NCBI RefSeq assembly: GCF_026625985.1
Contig: NZ_CP113116.1
Coordinates: forward strand, 992,001-1,056,000
DNA: 64,000 nt
Direction of reading: 5' to 3'
Source: Mycobacterium sp. Aquia_213
Lineage (GTDB): Bacteria; Actinomycetota; Actinomycetes; Mycobacteriales; Mycobacteriaceae
Shown: positions 44,063 through 52,081 of the stretch, piece by piece
Layout of the letters: each line of letters starts with the position of its first letter
Position numbering within the stretch: position 1 is the stretch's first letter
Position numbers and translations under genes: made by a program
The notes under the pieces: generated by a model
Told to the model about the DNA's origin: nothing
The model's input: only the letters and a program-made list of their open reading frames with translations
The model's database searches: none

Positions 44063-44881
44063 TCAGCGCAGTTCGGCGATCACCTTCGAGAAGTTGGCGA
44101 TGTTGTTGTCCTGCACGGTGAAGGAGGACACGCCGTACTTCTCCCGGTAGGTGCGCAACGTGTCGGCGATCTCGGCGGGTGAACCGCTGAGCACCGAGGG
44201 CTGGGACAGGATCTCCTCATCGGAGAGCTCGGGTGCGTAGGCGCGGGTGAGTTTCAGGTCGGGCTCGGTCTCGCCGTCGCGCGGCATCGCCGTGATCGCC
44301 AGGTTCAGCTCGAGTGTGTCGAACCGATCGCCGGCGGCCTTGCGGACGAAGTCGACCCGTTCGGCGAACGGATCCTCGACGTCGTTTACCTTGGAGCCGG
44401 TCAATCCGATGATGTTGGCGTTGCGGGCCGCGATGGTCAGCACGCGGTCACCGTTGCCGGCGATGATCAGCGGCGTCGACGGGTGGTGTTCCTTCAGATA
44501 CTTCGTCATGTGCTCGAGGTAGTCGACCCGGGCGCCCGCACTGGGATAGGGGATCTCCGCGGCCTCGAACTCTTCGCGGACGTAGCCGGTACCGAGCCCG
44601 ATCTCGAGTCGGCCGTCGGAAAGCAAGTCCAGGCCCTGCATGTCCCGGCTGAGCAGGGCCGGTTTGTAGAACGCGGAGTTGAGCACGTACATGCTCAGCC
44701 GCAGCGTCGTGGTGTGCATTGCGACCGCGGTCAGGGTGGGAAAGGGTGCCGCGGCACCCAAATGGTCAGGAACACAAAGAATGTCGAAGCCGGAATCTTC
44801 CGCGCGCTTCGCCTTGTCGAGGAGTGCCTCGCGCGACTTGAAGAACCGCATACTCATGCCAAATCGAAAATCCTTGGCCAC
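44063..44881 (-). CDS. LLM-class F420-dependent oxidoreductase
   Basis: A 272-residue luciferase-like monooxygenase-fold protein of the TIGR03621 type: FRFGMSMRFFKSREALLDKA, FDILCVPDHLGAAAPFPTL, LLSDGRLEIGLGTGYVREEF and STPLIIAGNGDRVLTIAARN. Mycobacterial members use coenzyme F420. GTG 44881 is preferred because GGAGG sits 6 bp upstream; the frame also has TTG codons at 44884 and 44887. The substrate is unknown. It may share a transcript with the fusion gene upstream (31-bp gap). Confidence 0.85.
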   Translation of the reverse strand: MAKDFRFGMSMRFFKSREALLDKAKRAEDSGFDILCVPDHLGAAAPFPTLTAVAMHTTTLRLSMYVLNSAFYKPALLSRDMQGLDLLSDGRLEIGLGTGYVREEFEAAEIPYPSAGARVDYLEHMTKYLKEHHPSTPLIIAGNGDRVLTIAARNANIIGLTGSKVNDVEDPFAERVDFVRKAAGDRFDTLELNLAITAMPRDGETEPDLKLTRAYAPELSDEEILSQPSVLSGSPAEIADTLRTYREKYGVSSFTVQDNNIANFSKVIAELR

Positions 44882-44912
44882 CAACAACCTCCGTTAAATG
44901 AGTTAGGAATAA

Positions 44913-45977
44913 TTACCAGGAGCGTGCCGCGGCTGCCAACCCCCGCACCAGGGCGGAGGTGACCGGCGACAGGCCATCAGACCCCGGCAGCGGGCTGCGC
45001 GGGCTGAGACCTCTGACGCGAACGGACAATTCGAGTTGTGTTCCGCCTTCGCGTACCCGGTTTACCGGGTTGTCAGGATGTAGCCCCCGTAGTTCGAGCG
45101 GAATATCGTCGAGGTCGGTGACGACCTGATAGCCGCTCAGCTGAATGTGTCTGGCGAGGTGGGTGGCCAGCGCGCGATTGCGGCCCCCGGCCAGCAGTTG
45201 CGTGCTGCGCCCGATGCGGCCATACCCGTGCAGCGAGACCGCGACGTCGACATGCTCGAGAAACTCAGCGAGTCGCGGTGATTCAGCCGGATCGAACCGC
45301 GCCGACGGTAAGTGATGCGGGTAGCGGTCGGGATGGCGCAACAGATACACGGACGCGCCCGCGGCGTCGGCCGCGCGTTCGGCAATGACGTCGGTCATCT
45401 CTTCCAGGCCGCCGCCATGGATGGCCAAGAAGCCGAAACGGGACCGCAGCCGACTGGTCTCGAGCACACCCGGCTGGATCAGCAGCTCCGAAAGTGACTG
45501 TGGCCCAGGCCCGGACGCCGACCTTGCGGAGGCCGGGCGAGGCCAGCGGGTGGGATCCCAGCGCCGTAAGAAGTCGATCCAGCGTTGCGGAAGCCCGTGA
45601 TGGACGGCGCCGTCGATGATCTTTGGCAGGTAGCCGGGGCGGGGCGGTCCCGGGGTCGTCCGGTCGTCGATGTAGACCCAGGCCGGTGCCGGGCCGTCGT
45701 CGGTGTGCACGGTCAATTCATCGCGCCGGTAGCGCACCGGAACGCCCTCGGCGCTGTCCAGGGCGGCCAGGTCGTGGTCGGAAAGTTGCCAGAGCACCCC
45801 GTGCACCTGATTGCCGGCGAAGGGTTCGACGGTCGCCACGCCGCGCTGATTGATCAGCCAATCGTGATCGGACAGCACCGCCGGCCGCGGATCGGTGGCA
45901 TCGGGACAGCGTCGCGCCATTTGTCGGACGCACAGGTTGGAGCCATATGCGAAGTAGAGATGCCGGCGCGTCTGCAT
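44913..45977 (-). CDS. Fusion of gamma-glutamylcyclotransferase-like and poly-gamma-glutamate hydrolase domains
   Basis: A 354-residue two-domain protein. Residues 1-145 are a GGCT/AIG2-like domain: YFAYGSNLCVRQMARRCP is the signature YGSN loop, with candidate catalytic Glu in DSAEGVPVRYRR and later YLPKIIDGAVHHGLP. Residues about 160-354 match the poly-gamma-glutamate hydrolase (PghP) family: LAIHGGGLEEMTDVIAERA and VAVSLHGYGR carry zinc-ligand His/Glu residues, and NRVREGGTQLELS lies near the end. Together they could cut gamma-glutamyl polymers and cyclise gamma-glutamyl ends. No glutamate-polymer synthesis genes are nearby. Confidence 0.8.
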   Translation of the reverse strand: MQTRRHLYFAYGSNLCVRQMARRCPDATDPRPAVLSDHDWLINQRGVATVEPFAGNQVHGVLWQLSDHDLAALDSAEGVPVRYRRDELTVHTDDGPAPAWVYIDDRTTPGPPRPGYLPKIIDGAVHHGLPQRWIDFLRRWDPTRWPRPASARSASGPGPQSLSELLIQPGVLETSRLRSRFGFLAIHGGGLEEMTDVIAERAADAAGASVYLLRHPDRYPHHLPSARFDPAESPRLAEFLEHVDVAVSLHGYGRIGRSTQLLAGGRNRALATHLARHIQLSGYQVVTDLDDIPLELRGLHPDNPVNRVREGGTQLELSVRVRGLSPRSPLPGSDGLSPVTSALVRGLAAAARSW

Positions 45978-46091
45978 TCAGCGGCTCACCGTCAGACAAT
46001 TCGGCACCAGGTGAGCCTATGTGCTTCGTATAGCTATGTAAAACAAGGTCCGAACTACGGCCTCTGCGGCTCGTCCGGCTGGCCGCGCGGC

Positions 46092-46412
46092 CTACGGGCA
46101 GTAGGTCGATACGGCGAGGTTCACCATCGCGGTGGTGTCGCCGAAATTAATGCCGCGCGGGCCCAAGGTGTTGTGGATGTCGTCCGCAATCTGTTGCGAA
46201 GACCAGCCATTCCACCGGTCGGCACAGATGTGGTGCGCCATAAAGAGGATGTCGCCGTCGTCCCCGGGCGGCCACGTGAATCCGAGGGCGCGCATGTGGG
46301 CCAGGAAGTTGGCGTCAGCGGTATCGGCGGCCGCGACCGAAGCGGTCGACACCAGGGCGACGCCAACCATGAGGGGGGCGGCGAGTCCGGCCAACCAGCG
46401 GGATAAAGGCAT
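46092..46412 (-). CDS. Exported DUF732-family protein
   Basis: A 106-residue secreted protein: MPLSRWLAGLAAPLMVGVAL then VSTASVAAADTADANF gives a signal peptide cleaved near AADTA, and a mature domain with two Cys (HHICADRW and STYCP) and WSSQQIADDIHNTLGPRG. This is the DUF732 pattern, a family expanded in mycobacteria and of unknown function. ATG 46412 directly precedes the signal; the frame is open to 46511. Confidence 0.82.
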   Translation of the reverse strand: MPLSRWLAGLAAPLMVGVALVSTASVAAADTADANFLAHMRALGFTWPPGDDGDILFMAHHICADRWNGWSSQQIADDIHNTLGPRGINFGDTTAMVNLAVSTYCP

Positions 46413-46542
46413 TTGATGCGTTTCCCTTCCGTCTTCACGTTGAAGGCCGCGTAAGTGTGCGAGTCGAAAGCGGCGCAAATATGAAGAATAGAGAAATCTT
46501 GGACAAAGCACATGGAACGGCTAAACAGTGAACGCTCGATTG

Positions 46543-47772
46543 TCAGTGCGGTTTCACGGTCAGATAGATCAGCACCACGTTCAGCACGCTCACCAGTAAT
46601 GCGACGCCCCAGCCGATGACCGTCGTGATCGGGTGGTTGGTGTCGGCGCCCATGAGCTTGCGATTGCTGGTGAGTCTGACCAGTGGCAGCACCGCGAACG
46701 GAATTCCGAACGACAGCACGACTTGCGAGATCACCAATGAGCGGGTCGGGTCGAGACCGAATGCCAGCAGCGCGACGGCCGGGCACAACGTGACCAAGCG
46801 GCGCACGATCATCGGTATTGATCGGTGCAGCAGACCTTGCATGATCATGGCGCCGGCGTAGGCGCCCACCGACGACGACGCCAGGCCGGACGCGAGCAGT
46901 CCGACCGCGAAGAGCACCGCGATCGTCGGGCCCAACGTGGTGTGGATCGCGGCGTACGCGCCGTCGATGGTTCCGGTCACTTCGCGGCCCTGCAGGTTGA
47001 TCGCCGCGACGAGCAGCATCGCCGCGTTCACCGTCCCGGCGACGGCCATCGCCAGCACCACGTCCAGCCGGGTGACGCGCAGCAGCCAGCGTCGCTGCGG
47101 GCCGGGCTCGGGATGTCCGTGCCGATCCAACACCAGACCCGAGTGCATGTATACCGCGTGCGGCATCACGGTGGCGCCCAGAATGGCGGCGGCCAGCAGC
47201 ACGCTTTCGGCGCCGTGGAACCGCGGCACCAATCCGCCGAGCACGGCGTCGGGCGGGGGCGTGGCGACGAAGAAGCTGGCCGCGAACCCGATTGCGATGA
47301 TCAGCAGCAAGCCCGTGATGACGCGCTCGAAAAGAATTTGGCCGCGCCGGTCTTTGATCGACAGCAGCAGCAACGAGACCACGCCGGTGATGACCCCGCC
47401 GAGTGGCAACGGCAGACCGAACAGGATCCGCAGCGCGATCGCGCCACCGATGACTTCGGCGACATCGGTTGCTATCGCGACGATTTCAGCCTGTGCCCAG
47501 AAGGTCAGCCGGAGCGGGCGGCTCATCTCCTTGCCGATCGCCGAGGGCAACGAGCGCCCGGTGACCAACCCGAGTTTGGCCGAAAGGTACTGCACCAGGC
47601 CGGCCATCACATTGGCTGCGACGATCACCCACAGCAGTAGGTAGCCGAACTGCGTGCCGGAGCTGACGTTCGCCGCGACGTTCCCCGGATCGACGTAGGC
47701 GATCGCGGCGACGAATGCCGGCCCGAGCAGATACCAACTCGTCTTCAACGAGGCCCGGGTGTCCTGCGCCAA
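46543..47772 (-). CDS. mntH: Nramp divalent-metal transporter MntH
   Basis: A 409-residue H+-coupled manganese/iron importer (Rv0924c homologue). Helix 1 carries the metal-binding motif AIAYVDPGNVAANV (DPGN). Helix 6 has ATVMPHAVYMHSGLV, the conserved MPH motif. About eleven helices are visible. The start is TTG, preceded by GAAGG. The 87-bp upstream gap is AT-rich (TTTTTTATTCGGTAATACG on the minus strand) and could hold a metal-responsive promoter; I cannot assign an operator. Confidence 0.95.
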   Translation of the reverse strand: MAQDTRASLKTSWYLLGPAFVAAIAYVDPGNVAANVSSGTQFGYLLLWVIVAANVMAGLVQYLSAKLGLVTGRSLPSAIGKEMSRPLRLTFWAQAEIVAIATDVAEVIGGAIALRILFGLPLPLGGVITGVVSLLLLSIKDRRGQILFERVITGLLLIIAIGFAASFFVATPPPDAVLGGLVPRFHGAESVLLAAAILGATVMPHAVYMHSGLVLDRHGHPEPGPQRRWLLRVTRLDVVLAMAVAGTVNAAMLLVAAINLQGREVTGTIDGAYAAIHTTLGPTIAVLFAVGLLASGLASSSVGAYAGAMIMQGLLHRSIPMIVRRLVTLCPAVALLAFGLDPTRSLVISQVVLSFGIPFAVLPLVRLTSNRKLMGADTNHPITTVIGWGVALLVSVLNVVLIYLTVKPH

Positions 47773-47859
47773 CTGACCGACCTTCGCTGCGTACGTATTA
47801 CCGAATAAAAAAGTGAGGGTAGCCGATAAACGCCCGGGGCCGAACCTCGGCCCGCCGGA

Positions 47860-48573
47860 TTAGGTGGCGCCGATGCTGCCGCCGCCGTCGACCCGGACGA
47901 TTTGGCCCGTGATGTAGCCGGCGTCCTCGTGGAGCAACATGCAGATCACGTGCGCGATTTCGGCGGGGGTGCCTACCCGCTGCAACGGGATGTCCTTGAG
48001 AACCAGCGCTTCGCGCGCCGACCCGACGGGGCTGCGTTCCCGGTACATCTCGGTCTCGATCGGCCCCGGGGCCACGGCGTTCACGGTGATGCCAGACGAC
48101 GCGAGCTCACCGGCCCAGATGCGGGTCGCGGTCTCCAATGCGCCCTTCGCGGCGGCGTACGGAGTGCGTTCATCGACGCCGGTCGTCGTCAGGCTGCTGA
48201 TGTTGACGATGCGACCCCACCCCGCCTCGACCATGCCGGGCAGCACGGCCTGCACCACCTGCACCGCGGTGCGCACATTCATGTCGTACGTCAGGGACAG
48301 GTCGTCCAGATCGATCGACCCGATGTGGCCGAACCGGGCCAAGCCGACGTTGTTGACCACCGCGTCGACCGGGCCTTCGGCGACGATCGCTTCGAGGGCT
48401 GCCGCGGTGGCCGCCCGATCACCCAGGTCGACCGCCACGAATTGGCCCGGAAAGTCCGGCGGCGCCGTGCGCGCGAGCCCGATCGGCTCGTAGCCGTCGG
48501 CGGCCAGACGGTCTACGACCGCACGCCCAATTCCCTTCGACGCCCCGGTGACCAGCACTCGCCGCTTCGACAT
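47860..48573 (-). CDS. Short-chain dehydrogenase/reductase
   Basis: A 237-residue classical SDR: VLVTGASKGIGRAVVDRLAA (cofactor loop TGxxxGIG), DAVVNNVGLARFG (NNxG), IVNISSLTTTGVDERTPYAA with the Ser, and the YxxxK dyad in PYAAAKGALE. The C-terminus is GQIVRVDGGGSIGA. It resembles FabG-like 3-oxoacyl reductases; the substrate is not known. It is on the same strand as the downstream mntH and the upstream amine-dehydrogenase-like gene (78-bp gap). Confidence 0.9.
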   Translation of the reverse strand: MSKRRVLVTGASKGIGRAVVDRLAADGYEPIGLARTAPPDFPGQFVAVDLGDRAATAAALEAIVAEGPVDAVVNNVGLARFGHIGSIDLDDLSLTYDMNVRTAVQVVQAVLPGMVEAGWGRIVNISSLTTTGVDERTPYAAAKGALETATRIWAGELASSGITVNAVAPGPIETEMYRERSPVGSAREALVLKDIPLQRVGTPAEIAHVICMLLHEDAGYITGQIVRVDGGGSIGAT

Positions 48574-48651
48574 CGCCTTCCCCTTTCGCGCTCGCAGATG
48601 CGACCGTTTAGGGGAACGCCGAAAGGCCCGCGTCTCATGCCGTGCGTTCGA

Positions 48652-49728
48652 TCACCCGGGCAAGTAGGGCCCCTTACCGGTGACCAGTGGCAGGTCGAGG
48701 GTGGTCACGATTCCCGGGGCCGCGGCCACCACTGCCGGGATCGCATTGACCACCCGCATCGCGGTGGCCACCAATCCGGCGTGGTTGTGATCGCCGTTGG
48801 GGCTGCCCAGGCAGACGTCGACCGCGTAGGACGGTTCGCCGGTGATCTCGATGCGATAGGAACCGCCCTCTTGAGCGGGTTGCGGCCACTCGGGGCACAG
48901 GTCCTCGCGCAACCGGGTGACGTGTTCCAGCACGACGGCGGCCTTGCCGTCGACCATCCCGAACACCTCGAACCGCAGTGCCGCGGCGGTGCCCTTGGCG
49001 ATATGACCCGACGCGATGTCGAAGTCCTCGGGCGCAGGAATCCGGACGTACTCCTGAGTGACGGCGTCGAGCGTGATGCCCAAGCCCGCTGCGATTTGCC
49101 GGATCACCGATCCCCACGCCAAGCTCAGCACACCGGGCTGCAGCAGCATCGGCAGCTCGTCCATCGGCTTACCAAAGCCCATGACGTCGAACATGACCGC
49201 GGCGCTGTCGTAGGTCGCGTAGTCGACGATCTCCATGCACCGAATCTGCTGGATGCTCTGACAGGTGCCGGCCAGCGCCAGCGGCAACAGGTCGTTGGCG
49301 AAACCGGGATCGATCCCGTTGACGTAGAGACTCGAATTTCCCTCGCGGGCAGCATCTTCCAGCGGCTTGATCAGCTCCTCCGGAATCACTTCCCATGGGT
49401 ATTGCAAAAAGACCGGTCCGCTGCCGACGACGTTGATTCCGGCCGCCAGGACACGCCGGTAGTCCTCGAGTGCCTCGGGCAGCCGGTTGTCGGCCAGTGC
49501 GTTGTACACCGCGCACTGTGGCCCGGTGGCAAGCACGGCATCGAGGTCGGTGCTGGCCAGCACACCGGTCGAATCCGCAAGTCCGGCAAGCTCTGCCGCA
49601 TCCTTACCGGCTTTGGAATCCGAGGACACCCAGACGCCTCTGAGCTCGAATTCGGGGTTGGTGATAAGCGCTTTCAGTGCGTGGACACCGACATTGCCGG
49701 TGCCCAATTGGACGACGGGGATGGGCAT
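48652..49728 (-). CDS. NAD(P)H-dependent amine-dehydrogenase-like protein (Rv0926c homologue)
   Basis: A 358-residue protein with an N-terminal Rossmann domain (PIPVVQLGTGNVGVHALKAL, residues about 3-22) of the dihydrodipicolinate-reductase type and a C-terminal domain like 2,4-diaminopentanoate dehydrogenase. It includes NVVGSGPVFLQYPWEVIP and NGIDPGFANDLLPLAL. The physiological substrate in mycobacteria is unknown. It follows the Rv0927c-type SDR gene by 24 bp, forming an operon. Confidence 0.85.
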   Translation of the reverse strand: MPIPVVQLGTGNVGVHALKALITNPEFELRGVWVSSDSKAGKDAAELAGLADSTGVLASTDLDAVLATGPQCAVYNALADNRLPEALEDYRRVLAAGINVVGSGPVFLQYPWEVIPEELIKPLEDAAREGNSSLYVNGIDPGFANDLLPLALAGTCQSIQQIRCMEIVDYATYDSAAVMFDVMGFGKPMDELPMLLQPGVLSLAWGSVIRQIAAGLGITLDAVTQEYVRIPAPEDFDIASGHIAKGTAAALRFEVFGMVDGKAAVVLEHVTRLREDLCPEWPQPAQEGGSYRIEITGEPSYAVDVCLGSPNGDHNHAGLVATAMRVVNAIPAVVAAAPGIVTTLDLPLVTGKGPYLPG

Positions 49729-49752
49729 GAGGGGCTCCTTAGCGGTGGGTGG

Positions 49753-50544
49753 TCACAGGTCCGGGACGGGGATGTCGAGATTCGGGTAGGTGAGGCCACC
49801 GTCGACCTCGAGCGTTTTACCGGTAAGGAAGCTGCCCGCTGGCGACGCCAAATAGACTGCCGCAGCGGCAATGTCGACCGGGTCGCCGAGGCGGCGCATC
49901 GGGGTCACCTTCTCCATCGGCTCGCGCAATTCGTCGTTGGAGGCCACCACGTCGAGTGCGGAGGTCAGGATCGAGCCGGGCGCGATCGCGTTGACCCGGA
50001 TGCGTGGGCACAGGTCCAGTGCGGACGATCGCGTGTAGTGAGCCAGCGCGGCTTTGGCGGTGGCGTAGGCGGCGAATCCGCGTCCGGCCAGCCGGCCCAT
50101 CGTCGAGGTGATGTTGATGATGCTGCCGCCGCCGGAGTGCTCCAGCATCAACGGCACCGCCGCGATGGTGAGCGCGTGGGCGGTGGCGACGTTGAAGGTG
50201 AATGCGTCCTTGAGGTCTTTTGTCGACGTGGTGAGCAGCGTGTTGGGCATGGTCCCGCCGACGTTGTTGACGACGATGTCGAGCTTCCCGAAGGCCTCGA
50301 CGGCCTGCTCGGCCAGCTTCGCGGTGGCCTCCGGATGAGCCAGGTCGGCGGTCACGATGTGTGCCTTGCGACCCGCGGCGCGGACCTCTTCGGCGACGGC
50401 CTCTAGTTGGGATTCCGTGCGCGAAGCGATCAGAACGTCGGCGCCGGCTTCGGCGAACGCCACCGCGATGGCCGCCCCGAGACCACGGCCGCCACCAGTG
50501 ATGACGGCGACTTTGTCGTCGAGACGGAACCTGTCAAGGATCAT
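49753..50544 (-). CDS. Short-chain dehydrogenase/reductase (Rv0927c homologue)
   Basis: A 263-residue SDR: KVAVITGGGRGLGAAIAVAF, IVVNNVGGTMPN, INITSTMGRLAGRGFAAYAT then AKAALAHY (YxxxK), and SPAGSFLTGKTLEVDGGLTY. It resembles 7-alpha-hydroxysteroid or 3-oxoacyl reductases. ATG 50544 (MILDRFRLDD) is the family start, with GAGAGG upstream; the frame is open to 50586. It is divergent from pstS3 across 238 bp. Confidence 0.9.
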   Translation of the reverse strand: MILDRFRLDDKVAVITGGGRGLGAAIAVAFAEAGADVLIASRTESQLEAVAEEVRAAGRKAHIVTADLAHPEATAKLAEQAVEAFGKLDIVVNNVGGTMPNTLLTTSTKDLKDAFTFNVATAHALTIAAVPLMLEHSGGGSIINITSTMGRLAGRGFAAYATAKAALAHYTRSSALDLCPRIRVNAIAPGSILTSALDVVASNDELREPMEKVTPMRRLGDPVDIAAAAVYLASPAGSFLTGKTLEVDGGLTYPNLDIPVPDL

Positions 50545-50662
50545 TACGGCCTCTCTTCGTTGAGTTGTCGGCCGAAACGGAAGCAAGACCGACCGTCTCG
50601 GATCGCGGCATTTCTGGAACAGGTTCTAGTTTGGCATACGGTAATGGCGATGTGGCGTCCGC

Positions 50663-50682
50663 ATACCGCGTCGGTATTACCG
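50663..50682. promoter_or_regulatory. Nested ATACCG / CGGTAT repeats between SDR and pstS3
   Basis: ATACCG-CGT-CGGTAT (50663-50677) and CGGTA-T-TACCG (50672-50682) are overlapping perfect inverted repeats in the 238-bp divergent region, about 100 bp from each start. They look like a dimer-binding site; whether it serves the SDR operon or the phosphate operon cannot be told. Confidence 0.4.
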
Positions 50683-50782
50683 CTGCCAATCGCGATGGAA
50701 ATTGCGGAGGCTCCTGACGGCCTGCGACGATAGCTGACGAATTCGCCCGACATCGTCTCGTTCGTACCGTCGAAGGATTGAA

Positions 50783-51895
50783 TTGAGAATCAACCGATTT
50801 GGTGCCGTCCTGTGCGTTGTGGCTACTGCAGCACTGATGTTGTCGGCGTGTGGCAATGACAACAACGCTACTGGTGAAAAGTCGACGACACCGGCGTCGC
50901 CGGTGAAGGTGAGCTGCGGCGGCAAACCGAAACTGAAGGCCAGTGGATCCACGGCCCAGGCGAACGCGATGACGCGGTTCGTCAAGGCTTACGAGCAGGC
51001 GTGTCCGGGCCAGACGGTGAATTACACACCCAACGGTTCGGGCGCGGGAATCGGCGAATTCGCAGGAAATCAAACCGATTTCGCTGGTTCGGACTCGACG
51101 TTGGCGCCGGGCGAGTACGCCGCCGCCGAGCGTCGCTGCGGCTCACCGGCGTGGCAGCTGCCCACGGTGTTCGGCCCGATCGCGATCACCTACAACGTCG
51201 ACGGCCTGGCTTCGCTGACTCTCGACGGTCAGACCACGGCCAGGATCTTCAACGGCGGCATCACCAAATGGAATGATCTCGCGATTCAGGAGCTCAACCC
51301 GGGCGTCAGCCTGCCCGCCGAGCCGATTCAGGTCGTGTTCCGCAGTGATGAGTCGGGGACAACGGATAATTTCCAGAAGTATCTCGACGCCGCTTCCAAG
51401 GGCGCATGGGGTAGGGGCGCCGGAAAGAAGTTCAACGGCGGTGTCGGTGAGGGCGCCAAGGGTAACGACGGCACCAGCGCGGCCGTTAAGGCCAACGACG
51501 GATCCATCTCCTACAACGAATGGTCATTTGCGCAAGCCCAACACCTGGGCACCGCCAAGATCGTCACGTCGGCGGGTCCGGACCCGGTTGTGATCAGCGC
51601 CGATTCGGTGGGCAAGACGATTGCCGGAGCGCCGATTGTCGGACAGGGCAACGACTTGGCTCTCGACACGAATTCGTTCTACCGCCCGAATCAGCCCGGC
51701 GCGTACCCGATCGTATTGGCGACGTACGAGGTTGTGTGCTCGAAGTATCCCGATCCCGCGGTCGGTACCGCCGTGCGGGCGTTCCTGCAGAGCACGATCG
51801 GTGCTGGCCAGAATGGCTTGGGAGACAACGGATATGTTCGCGTTCCGGATGCATTCATATTTCGGCTGTCGGTTGCCGTCAACGCGATCTCGTGA
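50783..51895 (+). CDS. pstS3: Phosphate-binding lipoprotein PstS3, first copy
   Basis: A 370-residue periplasmic phosphate-binding lipoprotein. The signal ends in the lipobox LSAC (lipidated Cys at residue 23). Phosphate-contacting segments are LKASGSTAQANAMTRF, NYTPNGSGAGIGEF, FAGSDSTLAPGEY, FRSDESGTTDNFQKYL and NDGTSAAVKANDGS. The start is TTG, with GAAGGA upstream, as in the second copy. It is the N-terminal gene of the pst cluster and closely similar to the next gene, so this is a tandem duplicate. Confidence 0.92.
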   Translation: MRINRFGAVLCVVATAALMLSACGNDNNATGEKSTTPASPVKVSCGGKPKLKASGSTAQANAMTRFVKAYEQACPGQTVNYTPNGSGAGIGEFAGNQTDFAGSDSTLAPGEYAAAERRCGSPAWQLPTVFGPIAITYNVDGLASLTLDGQTTARIFNGGITKWNDLAIQELNPGVSLPAEPIQVVFRSDESGTTDNFQKYLDAASKGAWGRGAGKKFNGGVGEGAKGNDGTSAAVKANDGSISYNEWSFAQAQHLGTAKIVTSAGPDPVVISADSVGKTIAGAPIVGQGNDLALDTNSFYRPNQPGAYPIVLATYEVVCSKYPDPAVGTAVRAFLQSTIGAGQNGLGDNGYVRVPDAFIFRLSVAVNAIS

Positions 51896-51978
51896 TTGTA
51901 AGCCCTTGGCATCCTGCGGTTGTGTGGGGGTCGCATGATTGCGTCGACGGGCGACAGCGGTGACAAATTTTGCCGAAC

Positions 51979-52007
51979 GTTAACCTGTTCTTACTGTAGG
52001 TTCCCGG
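51979..52007. promoter_or_regulatory. Possible Pho-box-like direct repeat upstream of second pstS3
   Basis: GTTAACC at 51979-51985 begins a run of loosely repeated GTTNNCC-like units spaced about 11 bp apart (GTTAACCTGTT, CTTACTGTAGG, TTCCCGG). This resembles the direct-repeat boxes bound by actinobacterial PhoP/RegX3 regulators. Later units match poorly. It lies about 100 bp before the second pstS3. Confidence 0.25.
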
Positions 52008-52081
52008 TCGCGAGGATGACGGTTGGTTTTGTAAGCTGCGGCTAGTGCTGCGGCGTTCAATCGTAAAGGTGAGGAACTGAA

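Noticed and set aside
47902..50406. 834-codon plus-strand open frame
   Set aside because: It lies antisense to three well-supported dehydrogenase/reductase genes; its sequence is Arg/Gly/His-rich with no domains, a typical GC-rich shadow.
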